From an uncultured Erysipelotrichaceae bacterium (GTDB lineage Bacteria; Bacillota_I; Bacilli_A; Erysipelotrichales; Erysipelotrichaceae): DNA of 12,368 nt. Each line of letters opens with the position of its first letter. Within the stretch, counting starts at the first letter, position 1. The notes beneath the pieces are model-generated. The model was not told where the DNA came from, made no database searches, and worked only from the letters and a program-made list of their open reading frames with translations. The stretch covers positions 1-12,368 of the forward strand of contig OMUX01000217.1 in the NCBI GenBank assembly GCA_900314345.1, in the 5' to 3' direction. The translations under genes and the position numbers were made by a program. This document shows, in pieces, positions 1 through 5,432 of the stretch.

Positions 1-1
1 C

Positions 2-277
2 AACACCTTCCAGAAGATCCGTTGCGGCATCCTGCCACAGCTGTCCGCTTCCTTCATTTCCACGGCAATCTACCGCTTCGACATCAACCTCAAGGACGCA
101 ACAACGCTGGGTATTGTCGGTGCCGGAGGTATCGGTTCACCGCTGGTCCAGTCCATCTCCTACAACAGATGGTCCAATGTCGGTGCCTTCCTGATCGCAC
201 TGATCATCCTGGTCATCATCATCGAGTGGTTCTCCACCAAGGTCAGAACAAGACTTGCCCGTGGCAAGCAGGCCTGA
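2..277 (+). CDS. phnE: Phosphonate-type ABC transporter permease, C-terminal part (5' end outside window)
   Basis: Inner-membrane permease of a PhnCDE-type importer for phosphonates or related oxyanions. Only the last 91 residues are present; the frame is open from base 2 and runs off the left edge. Visible features are a segment ending in RCGILPQ, which is the tail of the EAA loop that docks the ATPase. It is followed by the family-typical stretch TLGIVGAGGIGSPLVQS and a final hydrophobic helix (AFLIALIILVIII) with a basic tail. The conserved glycine-rich GIVGAGGIG segment is characteristic of PhnE. Partner genes (ATPase and binding protein) would lie to the left, outside the window. Whether the substrate is phosphonate, phosphite or phosphate cannot be read from this fragment. 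Confidence 0.88.
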   Translation, partial: NTFQKIRCGILPQLSASFISTAIYRFDINLKDATTLGIVGAGGIGSPLVQSISYNRWSNVGAFLIALIILVIIIEWFSTKVRTRLARGKQA

Positions 278-296
278 GTAAATTCAGTCATTACGC

Positions 297-331
297 AAAA
301 CGCTGCAGTCATATCAGACCGCAGCGTTTTT
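297..331. terminator. Bidirectional rho-independent terminator between phnE and the phosphatase gene
   Basis: Ten-base arms AAAACGCTGC (297-306) and GCAGCGTTTT (321-330) pair perfectly. Inside them, after one mismatch, GTC pairs with GAC around a 6-base loop. T runs flank the stem in both directions. The last codons of the minus-strand phosphatase (Lys-Asn-Ala-Ala-Val-stop, 314-331) are written inside the hairpin, so one structure ends both convergent genes. Confidence 0.85.
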
Positions 332-1096
332 CAGATACCGGTTCCGGATCTCTTCCAGATCCTTTTCGCCAAGTCCGTATTCTTCAAAAAAGTAATCCCT
401 CAGATCCGGGTAACGTTCATGCAGTGCAGTTATCACTGCATGTCCGATCTTCTCTGATACGCCTTCCTTCATGATGGTCAGCTCCCTGGCTTCCGGATGT
501 AAACGGAAGTATTCTTCTTTTCCTTCCATTGCCTGTTCCATGATCTTCTTCCTGCTGCTGCAGCTTTCCATATAATCTGCAAGCACCACAGCATCACTGC
601 AGCCAAGTGCATAGAGTATAAGCATCGCAGCCACCCCTGTCCGGTCCTTGCCCGTGGCACAGTGAAACAGCAATGGTGTTCTTCCATCCTTGACTGCCTT
701 GAACATCACCTTGAAGGCATCATTCCCGTACGGCATCTCCACATAATACTGCCGCAGTGCATTCAGCTGATTCCAGCCTTCTTCATCAATCCGGCTCATG
801 CCTCTTGACGAGAAGTCAATCTTCTCCCCGCCTTTGGAAACAACACCGCTGTGCCTGAGCATTTCCACTCCAGGAAGCACAGGATCCGGATGTTTCTGCA
901 TCTGTGATGCTGTCCTTAAATCAAGCATTGCAGAAAGATGCAGCTGCTCCAGCAAGACAAGCTCTTCGTCATTCATCAGATACGGACCGCCGGAACGATA
1001 AAAACATCCTTCCTTTACAACTCTTCCGTCTTCTGTCCGATATCCGCCAAGATCCCTGATATTGATCTCATCGCGGAAGCCTTCAGGTCTTCTCAC
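314..1096 (-). CDS. Tyrosine/dual-specificity protein phosphatase (Y_phosphatase3 family)
   Basis: A 260-residue cytoplasmic phosphatase of the MptpB/LipA-like family, which removes phosphate from tyrosine and sometimes Ser/Thr or phosphoinositides. The family's N-terminal motif NIRDLGGY is at residues 12-19. The P-loop HCATGKDRTG (145-154) gives nucleophile Cys146 and phosphate-binding Arg152, with the Lys150-Asp151 pair typical of this subgroup. There is no signal peptide or membrane segment. The start must be the GTG at 1096: an in-frame stop lies just upstream and no other start codon precedes NIRDLGGY. No ribosome site precedes it, and a promoter -10 sits 7 bases away, so the mRNA may be leaderless. 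The gene is divergent from the flavin-binding gene and ends in a shared terminator hairpin. The substrate is unknown. Confidence 0.88.
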   Translation of the reverse strand: MRRPEGFRDEINIRDLGGYRTEDGRVVKEGCFYRSGGPYLMNDEELVLLEQLHLSAMLDLRTASQMQKHPDPVLPGVEMLRHSGVVSKGGEKIDFSSRGMSRIDEEGWNQLNALRQYYVEMPYGNDAFKVMFKAVKDGRTPLLFHCATGKDRTGVAAMLILYALGCSDAVVLADYMESCSSRKKIMEQAMEGKEEYFRLHPEARELTIMKEGVSEKIGHAVITALHERYPDLRDYFFEEYGLGEKDLEEIRNRYLKNAAV

Positions 1097-1102
1097 AGCT
1101 GC

Positions 1103-1111
1103 ATTCTAACA
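1103..1111 (-). promoter_or_regulatory. Extended -10 promoter of the phosphatase gene
   Basis: On the minus strand the sequence reads TGTTAGAAT: an extended -10 TGn followed by TAGAAT (5 of 6 to consensus). No good -35 is visible. A start site 6-7 bases downstream would fall on the GTG start codon at 1096, which fits the missing ribosome site. Confidence 0.5.
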
Positions 1112-1116
1112 TGCCC

Positions 1117-1125
1117 TGCTATAAT
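1117..1125 (+). promoter_or_regulatory. Extended -10 promoter of the flavin-binding gene
   Basis: TGCTATAAT is a perfect extended -10. The expected start near 1132 leaves a leader of about 19 bases containing the ribosome site AAGGAG (1136-1141). It lies 5 bases from the oppositely oriented extended -10 of the phosphatase gene, so RNA polymerase footprints at the two promoters must overlap. Confidence 0.7.
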
Positions 1126-1150
1126 GCTGGAAAAGAAGGAGATAGTGAAT

Positions 1151-1558
1151 ATGAGTGATATCTACACCGCTGAAAAGTTCCTGAAGGATGCCGGAACCTA
1201 TTATCTTGCAACACTGGACAAGGATGGCCAGCCAAGAGTCAGACCGTTTGGAACAGCACATGTCTTTGAAGGTAAGTTATACATCCAGACCGGATTGAAG
1301 AAGGATGTGGCAAGACAGATGCTGGAACCAGGCGCAAAGGTCGAAATCTGCGCCATGAACAAAGACAGCTGGATCCGCATCTCTGCAGAACCTGTCCATG
1401 ATCCAAGGAGTGAAGCACAGGCTTCCATGCTGGAAGCTTATCCTTCCCTGAAATCCATGTATGCAGTAGATGATGGAAACACTGCAGTCTTCTGGCTGAA
1501 GAATGCAAAGGCAGCCATTGCAAGCTTCACTGCAGAACCTGACACATTCACATTCTGA
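1151..1558 (+). CDS. Pyridoxamine 5'-phosphate oxidase-family flavin-binding protein
   Basis: A 135-residue split-barrel protein of the pyridoxamine-phosphate-oxidase-like superfamily. These bind FMN or F420-type cofactors; single-domain members of this size in anaerobes are usually uncharacterised flavin reductases or NimA-like proteins rather than true PdxH. The pattern YYLATLDKDGQPRVRPFG (17-34), the KKD segment at 50-52 and WIRISAE (74-80) match the cofactor-binding strands of the family. The start is ATG 1151 because AAGGAG lies 9 bases upstream and an extended -10 lies just before that. An in-frame extension back to 938 would run through the promoter and is rejected. It is monocistronic and closed by a GNRA-loop hairpin. 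The reaction and substrate cannot be assigned. Confidence 0.85.
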   Translation: MSDIYTAEKFLKDAGTYYLATLDKDGQPRVRPFGTAHVFEGKLYIQTGLKKDVARQMLEPGAKVEICAMNKDSWIRISAEPVHDPRSEAQASMLEAYPSLKSMYAVDDGNTAVFWLKNAKAAIASFTAEPDTFTF

Positions 1559-1566
1559 GACAAACA

Positions 1567-1588
1567 AAAGAGACCGCAAGGTCTCTTT
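1567..1588. terminator. Bidirectional terminator between the flavin-binding gene and the metal/iron cluster
   Basis: Nine-base arms AAAGAGACC (1567-1575) and GGTCTCTTT (1580-1588) enclose a GCAA tetraloop. On the minus strand the stem is followed by TTTTGTTTG, a better T tract than on the plus strand. It immediately follows the stop codon of the 34-residue peptide, consistent with that peptide being the last gene of the minus-strand operon. Confidence 0.8.
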
Positions 1589-1692
1589 CATATTCTGTAT
1601 CTTGTCAGTCTGTTATGGCAGGCCCTTTTCACCAGATGAAGGAAAGCTGCAGTACCTGCACTGACAGATGCCAGTATGATGAGGTTAACCAT
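1588..1692 (-). CDS. 34-residue single-helix membrane peptide after the P-type ATPase
   Basis: A short reading frame (MVNLIILASVSAGTAAFLHL, then a basic tail VKRACHNRLTRYRI) starting 27 bases after the ATPase stop codon. A perfect ribosome site AAGGAGG (1701-1707) lies 8 bases before the ATG. Its stop codon touches the operon terminator. Residues 2-20 form one hydrophobic helix with small residues (A, S, G), followed by a positively charged end with one Cys. This suggests an inserted peptide with a cytoplasmic basic tail. I do not recognise a family. By analogy with small ATPase subunits such as KdpF it could stabilise or regulate the ATPase encoded just before it, but that is inference. The ribosome site and position are the main evidence that it is real. 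Confidence 0.65.
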   Translation of the reverse strand: MVNLIILASVSAGTAAFLHLVKRACHNRLTRYRI

Positions 1693-1719
1693 CTTGTCCG
1701 CCTCCTTAGTTAGTACAAT

Positions 1720-3846
1720 CTAACTTTCAGTATAGGCGTTCCTTGTTTCAATGCAAGGATTCTGATCATTCTTTGGAAGCAGCGGCGTCATGGAATGCAG
1801 GCTGATCGCCAGTGTGGAGAAGTTATGCATGTATGCCGTCAATGCCGGTGTCAGGATTCCCAGCATACCCAATGCAATCAATGTACTGTTGATGCCAAGG
1901 ATCATGGCATAGTTCTGATGGATTCTCTTCATCAGCTCATCAGACAGTTCACGCATGGTAACCAATGACTCAAGATCATTGCCGGCAAGCGTGATATCCG
2001 CCACTTCCCTTGCAATGGCTGCGCCGTCTGAGATCGCCACCGCCGCATCTGCCGCAGACAGTGCCGGAGTATCATTGATGCCATCGCCGATCATGATCAC
2101 CTTCCTGCCTTTGGCATGTTCTGTGTTGACAAAGGCAGCCTTGTCCTCCGGCAGTACTTCGGAATGATATTCATCCACACCCACAAGAGCCGCAACAGCT
2201 CTTGCCGTACGCTCACTGTCACCGGTCATCATGACTTCCTTTTCAATGCCAAGTTCATGAAGCTTCTGAATGACTGCAGGTGCCTGTTTCCGGATCGGGT
2301 CCTCAATGCAGATGACGGCACATAGCACACCGGATTCTGCCATGTAGAGATGTGAGTATTCTTCAGGAATGGCAGCAAACTTCTCCTGCTCGCCTTCCGG
2401 GATCACGCATCCTTCATCCTCGAAGATAAAGTGAGCACTGCCGATGACAATCTTCTGTCCGTCAATATGGCTGGCAATGCCGTGTGCCACAACATACTGC
2501 ACCTCCGAATGCTTTTCATCATGGGTCAGTCCCTGATCAGACGCAGCCTTCACGACAGCGGAAGCGATGGAATGGGGATAATGTTCCTCAAGGCATGCGG
2601 CCAGCCGGAGCATTTCCTTCTCATCCTGCCCGTTGAAGGGAACCACCATGGCCACCCTTGGCTGTGAGCAGGTCAATGTCCCCGTCTTGTCAAAGACAAT
2701 TGTATCCGCCTGTGCCACAGCTTCCAGGTACTTTCCTCCCTTGACGGAGATATGGTAATTGCTGGCTTCACGCATCGCAGACAGCACTGCAATCGGAATA
2801 CTCAGCTTCAGGGCACATGAGAAATCCACCATCAGCACGGAAACAGCCCTTGTCACATTCTGTGTCAACAGATATGTCAGACCGGTTGCCGCAAAGCACC
2901 ATGGCACAAGCCTGTCTGCGAGCTCTGATGCGGCATGCTCAGCTTCCGACTTCAGCTTCTCAGAATCCTCGATCATCTTCACGATCGAATCATACCTGCC
3001 GCTTCCTGCAGCCTTTGTGATCTTAATGACACATTCCCCTTCTTCCAGGACCGTGCCTGCATACACTGGATCCCCATGTTTTTTCCTTACCGGCATGGAT
3101 TCACCGGTCAGGGATGCCTGGTTGACACTGGCTTCTCCTTCCGCCACAAAACCATCAAGCGGAATCGTGCTTCCTGTACGGACGACAATCTGATCATCGG
3201 TCTGGACGTCTTCGATCGGCACAAGTACATCGACACCGTCTGCGGTCCTGAGCCATACCTTGTCAATGTTCAAAGCCATGGATCTTGCAAGATCATCCAC
3301 AGACTTCTTATGCGTCCATTCCTCCAGGATCTCCGACAGTCCCAGCAAGAACATGATGTCTCCGGCTGTATCAAAGTTCCCCTGCAGCAGGGAAACCGTG
3401 ATGCTTGCCATATCCAGCACCGGTACCTGCAGGCCATGGGTGAACAATGTTCTGATGCCATCAACGATATAGGGAACTGCATGTGCAATGGTAATCACCA
3501 TTCTGACCGGCAGCGGCAGAAGGAACCTTGTCAGGCCGCGGCGCACTACATGCCATGTAATGCGGTCCTGGAACTCATGCGAGATCTGTCTGCCGGTATT
3601 CTCCGGCACCAGGCTTCTGTTTTCCTCATAGGAAAAAGAAGACAGAGCACTGATGATTGTGTCCCTGTCATCCTGTCTGAAACAGATCACTGCATTGCCT
3701 GTGCGTTCACTGACGGTGGCATCGCTGACACCGTCAATCCGCTTCAGGTAGTATTCCAGGATGTCTGCCTGATCCATTGTCATGCGGTACTGCATCATAT
3801 GCACACGGATGCGTCCGCTGCTTTCATGAAGGATCTGACATCTCAT
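1720..3846 (-). CDS. P1B-type heavy-metal ATPase with atypical metal motif (candidate FezB-like)
   Basis: A 708-residue metal-pumping P-type ATPase. Catalytic landmarks are complete: TGES (247-250, actuator), DKTGTLT with phosphorylated Asp386, TGD (541-543) and GDGIND (587-592). The nucleotide-domain motif reads HYPHS (422-426) instead of the usual SxHP. The metal-site helix has SCALKL (343-348) where most relatives have CPC, CPH or SPC, and the last helix carries HNFST (674-678). The N-terminal domain has an HMA-like fold pattern but no CxxC; it carries GRIRV (11-15). Such features, next to a DUF6110 gene and ferritin, fit the P1B-6-like group that includes ferrosome FezB, so iron is the best substrate guess. 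ATG 3846 is preceded by GAGGAAG overlapping the end of the DUF6110 gene, 12 bases away, indicating coupling. A zinc, copper or manganese substrate is not excluded. Confidence 0.9.
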   Translation of the reverse strand: MRCQILHESSGRIRVHMMQYRMTMDQADILEYYLKRIDGVSDATVSERTGNAVICFRQDDRDTIISALSSFSYEENRSLVPENTGRQISHEFQDRITWHVVRRGLTRFLLPLPVRMVITIAHAVPYIVDGIRTLFTHGLQVPVLDMASITVSLLQGNFDTAGDIMFLLGLSEILEEWTHKKSVDDLARSMALNIDKVWLRTADGVDVLVPIEDVQTDDQIVVRTGSTIPLDGFVAEGEASVNQASLTGESMPVRKKHGDPVYAGTVLEEGECVIKITKAAGSGRYDSIVKMIEDSEKLKSEAEHAASELADRLVPWCFAATGLTYLLTQNVTRAVSVLMVDFSCALKLSIPIAVLSAMREASNYHISVKGGKYLEAVAQADTIVFDKTGTLTCSQPRVAMVVPFNGQDEKEMLRLAACLEEHYPHSIASAVVKAASDQGLTHDEKHSEVQYVVAHGIASHIDGQKIVIGSAHFIFEDEGCVIPEGEQEKFAAIPEEYSHLYMAESGVLCAVICIEDPIRKQAPAVIQKLHELGIEKEVMMTGDSERTARAVAALVGVDEYHSEVLPEDKAAFVNTEHAKGRKVIMIGDGINDTPALSAADAAVAISDGAAIAREVADITLAGNDLESLVTMRELSDELMKRIHQNYAMILGINSTLIALGMLGILTPALTAYMHNFSTLAISLHSMTPLLPKNDQNPCIETRNAYTES

Positions 3847-3858
3847 GGAATCACTTCC

Positions 3859-4149
3859 TCAGCTTTTCGCTTCCGCTTCCTTTGCGGCAAGCAGTGCCCT
3901 GGCATCTTCAATCATCTGTGCTTCCTTCTTCGCTGCACGCTTCTCATTGATTGCCTTGGCATCTGCACCGATATCCTGGCAGTTCTCCTTGATTGTCTGA
4001 CAGGTCTTTGCGACCTCGCTGCATCCTCTCATCACTGCCGCAGTGCAGTGTGTATATACTGTCTTTGCATCATCACTGCACAGGATCTTCACGCCTGCTG
4101 TTCCCAGAAGGAAACCATCAATGATCAATCTTGTCTTAGCCCAGCTCAT
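3859..4149 (-). CDS. DUF6110-like small membrane protein (candidate FezA-like)
   Basis: A 96-residue protein encoded directly before the P1B ATPase. It begins MSWAKTR and has one glycine-rich helix (about residues 8-24, with G12, G16 and G19) ending in VKIL. Next comes the family-like DAKTVYTHCTAAVMR (27-41) and a charged Ala/Glu/Lys-rich coiled-coil-like tail. Cys residues occur at 24, 35, 43, 50 and 57. I recall this pattern as DUF6110, commonly paired with heavy-metal ATPases in Firmicutes. In ferrosome systems a small membrane protein, FezA, is required together with the ATPase FezB, and this gene is the natural counterpart here. ATG 4149 is chosen because AAAGGTGG lies 11 bases upstream; the GTG at 4164 lies inside that ribosome site. 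Function beyond the association is inferred. Confidence 0.8.
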   Translation of the reverse strand: MSWAKTRLIIDGFLLGTAGVKILCSDDAKTVYTHCTAAVMRGCSEVAKTCQTIKENCQDIGADAKAINEKRAAKKEAQMIEDARALLAAKEAEAKS

Positions 4150-4168
4150 GATATTAAAAACCACCTTT

Positions 4169-4191
4169 CTGTTTCATCATTATAGAAACAG
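4169..4191 (-). promoter_or_regulatory. Inverted repeat enclosing a -10 element upstream of the DUF6110 gene
   Basis: Perfect 7-base arms CTGTTTC (4169-4175) and GAAACAG (4185-4191) flank a 9-base spacer. On the minus strand the spacer starts with TATAAT (4179-4184). A repressor bound to this dyad would block the promoter. The -35 region (AAAGAA at 17-base spacing) is poor. The TATAATGAT core slightly resembles PerR/Fur boxes, but the symmetry lies in the flanks, so the regulator is unknown. The element would give the DUF6110-ATPase-peptide genes a promoter separate from ferritin's. Confidence 0.5.
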
Positions 4192-4247
4192 CAGGCGGCT
4201 TTTCTTTCTTCCCGGCAGGCGAAATTCCGGATTATTGATTGTTCAGA

Positions 4248-4622
4248 CTAACATTGTTCTTCATTTTTCTGAAAAGCACTGACATTGTTAATGCCATACC
4301 TGTCAATCATGCGTTCCATATCTTCCTGGTTGGTTAAACCGATGATCTTTGCCAGTACCTTTCCATGGTACAGAAGCACATAGGAAGGAAAGAATGAAAT
4401 GTGATACATCTCTGCTGTCTCCGGTTCCTTGTCCGCATCCATGACACAGACCTTCAGCACACCTTCATACTTCCTGGCAATCCGTTCGAGTACCGCATCC
4501 ATGATGCCGGCAGAAAAGCAGGTGTCGGTATGAAATTCCAGCAATACCGGACGCCTGCTGTTGAGAACAACACTTTCGAAGTCAAGATACGTGACTTCCC
4601 TTACCCTTCCCGGACAGACCAT
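4248..4622 (-). CDS. Thioredoxin-like fold protein with a single active-site Cys
   Basis: A 124-residue thioredoxin-fold protein. The strand VLLEFHTDTCFSAG (26-39) occupies the place of the WCxxC motif. Only the first Cys (Cys35) remains; the second position is Ala38. The cis-proline loop FFPS (77-80, Pro79) and the following YVLLYHGK match thioredoxin strand 4. The missing second Cys argues against ordinary disulfide reduction and for a monothiol or peroxide-sensing role. There is no signal peptide. The start is uncertain: ATG 4622 and ATG 4634 are both possible, both weakly preceded by ribosome sites and both inside the end of the FeoB-associated gene (41-53 base overlap), so translation is probably coupled. 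Extending to 4736 would only read the other gene out of frame. Its operon position implies a link to iron or redox balance. Confidence 0.72.
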   Translation of the reverse strand: MVCPGRVREVTYLDFESVVLNSRRPVLLEFHTDTCFSAGIMDAVLERIARKYEGVLKVCVMDADKEPETAEMYHISFFPSYVLLYHGKVLAKIIGLTNQEDMERMIDRYGINNVSAFQKNEEQC

Positions 4623-4773
4623 AGTATTTCTCATTGGAACGGCACTGGATCCTGCAGTTTGTACAGTCATTATTGCAATCGCAGGCAATGCCCTTCTTAT
4701 GATCACTGACCTCCCTGTATACACAGTATACGGCAATCATCGCTATGATCAGCCAGATGAATATATCCGTCAT
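4582..4773 (-). CDS. FeoB-associated Cys-rich membrane protein
   Basis: A 63-residue peptide of the FeoB-associated Cys-rich family (Pfam FeoB_associated). It has one N-terminal transmembrane helix (residues 4-19) followed by a cytoplasmic cysteine cluster at 31, 33, 37, 40 and 44 (C-x-C-x3-C-x2-C-x3-C), suited to binding Fe2+ or another metal at the membrane. Family members usually sit beside feoB, the ferrous iron importer. Here no feoB is visible, and the partner genes are ferritin and the thioredoxin-like protein. The ATG at 4773 follows the ferritin TAA with no gap (TAAATG). No convincing ribosome site precedes it, so it probably depends on ribosomes finishing ferritin. A role in passing iron between membrane and ferritin is inference. 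Confidence 0.8.
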   Translation of the reverse strand: MTDIFIWLIIAMIAVYCVYREVSDHKKGIACDCNNDCTNCRIQCRSNEKYYGLSGKGKGSHVS

Positions 4774-5286
4774 TTACAATACCAGAGAAGGTGCGGTATA
4801 GACTCTTGCCAGAAGTTCCTGATTCAGGGCATACAGACCCTTGGGATCAGAGCCGAACAGCCTGAACTTCTTGATCAGGTCGTCTGCATTCTTCTCTTCT
4901 TCACCCTGTTCCTTCACAAACCAGTCAAAGCACTGCATCGTACGATAGTCATCCACATCCACTGCAGCTTTGTAGATGGTGTGAATCAGGCTTGTGACAT
5001 ACTGTTCATGTTCATAGGCAAACTTCAGCGGGTCATCCAGTGCCTTGTATTCCTTGTCCGGCTTTGCAACAGCATCCAAAGTTACCTTTTCCCCGTTATT
5101 GAGAAGATATTGTCTCATGAGCATGGCATGGTCACGCTCTTCCTGTGCCTGCACATCATACCAGTGTGCGAAGCCATCCAGACCCTGGTCATAGTAGTAA
5201 TCTGCGAAATCGAGATACAGATAAGCAGAGTAGAGTTCCTTGTTCACCTGTGTGTTGATGAGATCCTTCACTTTTTCATTCAGCAT
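4774..5286 (-). CDS. ftnA: Non-heme ferritin
   Basis: A 170-residue ferritin subunit that self-assembles into a 24-mer cage, oxidises Fe2+ and stores it as mineral in the cytoplasm. With the start at ATG 5286, every ligand matches E. coli FtnA numbering: Glu17, Glu50 and His53 (site A), Glu94 and Glu130 (site B), Glu49, Glu126 and Glu129 (site C), plus Tyr24 and Gln127. All three ferroxidase sites therefore look intact. There is no heme-ligating Met as in bacterioferritin. The start is supported by AGGAGGAAA ending a few bases upstream; a TTG at 5292 would lie too close to it. The gene heads the minus-strand iron cluster behind a near-consensus sigma-A promoter and abuts the FeoB-associated gene. 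Confidence 0.96.
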   Translation of the reverse strand: MLNEKVKDLINTQVNKELYSAYLYLDFADYYYDQGLDGFAHWYDVQAQEERDHAMLMRQYLLNNGEKVTLDAVAKPDKEYKALDDPLKFAYEHEQYVTSLIHTIYKAAVDVDDYRTMQCFDWFVKEQGEEEKNADDLIKKFRLFGSDPKGLYALNQELLARVYTAPSLVL

Positions 5287-5309
5287 ATGCAATTTCCTCC
5301 TGCATCTTC

Positions 5310-5337
5310 ATCATAGTCTGTTGGTTAGGTTTGTCAA
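5310..5337 (-). promoter_or_regulatory. Sigma-A promoter of the ferritin operon
   Basis: On the minus strand: -35 TTGACA (5332-5337, perfect), 16-base spacer, -10 TATGAT (5310-5315, 5 of 6). The start would fall near 5303, giving a leader of about 17 bases that contains the AGGAGG ribosome site. This is the strongest promoter seen in the window. Confidence 0.85.
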
Positions 5338-5353
5338 ACTGCATGATACTGCA
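5338..5353. repeat. Direct repeat ACTGCA next to the ferritin -35
   Basis: ACTGCA occurs at 5338-5343 and 5348-5353, spaced exactly 10 bases (one helical turn), immediately upstream of the ferritin -35. The wider 20 bases (5336-5355) are also about 70% palindromic. It may be a regulator site or chance. Confidence 0.3.
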
Positions 5354-5374
5354 ATTCATTTTTCCTGTACCCCA

Positions 5375-5404
5375 TTGTTAATCAATCAGGAATCAGACTA
5401 TAAT
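5375..5404 (+). promoter_or_regulatory. Sigma-A promoter of the 5'-nucleotidase gene
   Basis: -35 TTGTTA (5375-5380, 4 of 6), 18-base spacer, -10 TATAAT (5399-5404, perfect). The transcript would begin near 5411, followed by the ribosome site AAAGGTG (5422-5428) before ATG 5433. Confidence 0.7.
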
Positions 5405-5432
5405 TAGCCGTCAGTGAAATTAAAGGTGAAAT

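Noticed and set aside
938..1150. Upstream extension of the flavin-binding protein frame to 938
   Set aside because: It runs through the promoter and through the antisense of the phosphatase gene. A ribosome site plus extended -10 places the start at 1151.
2935..4185. 416-codon plus-strand frame opposite the ATPase and DUF6110 genes
   Set aside because: It is the shadow of two well-supported minus-strand genes; its translation is rich in Cys and His with no recognisable domain and no ribosome site.
4179..4193. Canonical Fur or PerR box before the DUF6110 gene
   Set aside because: The core TATAATGAT is suggestive, but alignment to the 15-base consensus leaves several mismatches and the true symmetry is in the GAAACAG arms.
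4623..4736. N-terminal extension of the thioredoxin-like protein to 4736
   Set aside because: It reads the FeoB-associated gene out of frame and adds no thioredoxin-like sequence. Starts at 4622 or 4634 give normal family length.
4561..5316. 251-codon plus-strand frame opposite ferritin
   Set aside because: Ferritin on the other strand has every catalytic residue; this frame is only its antisense.
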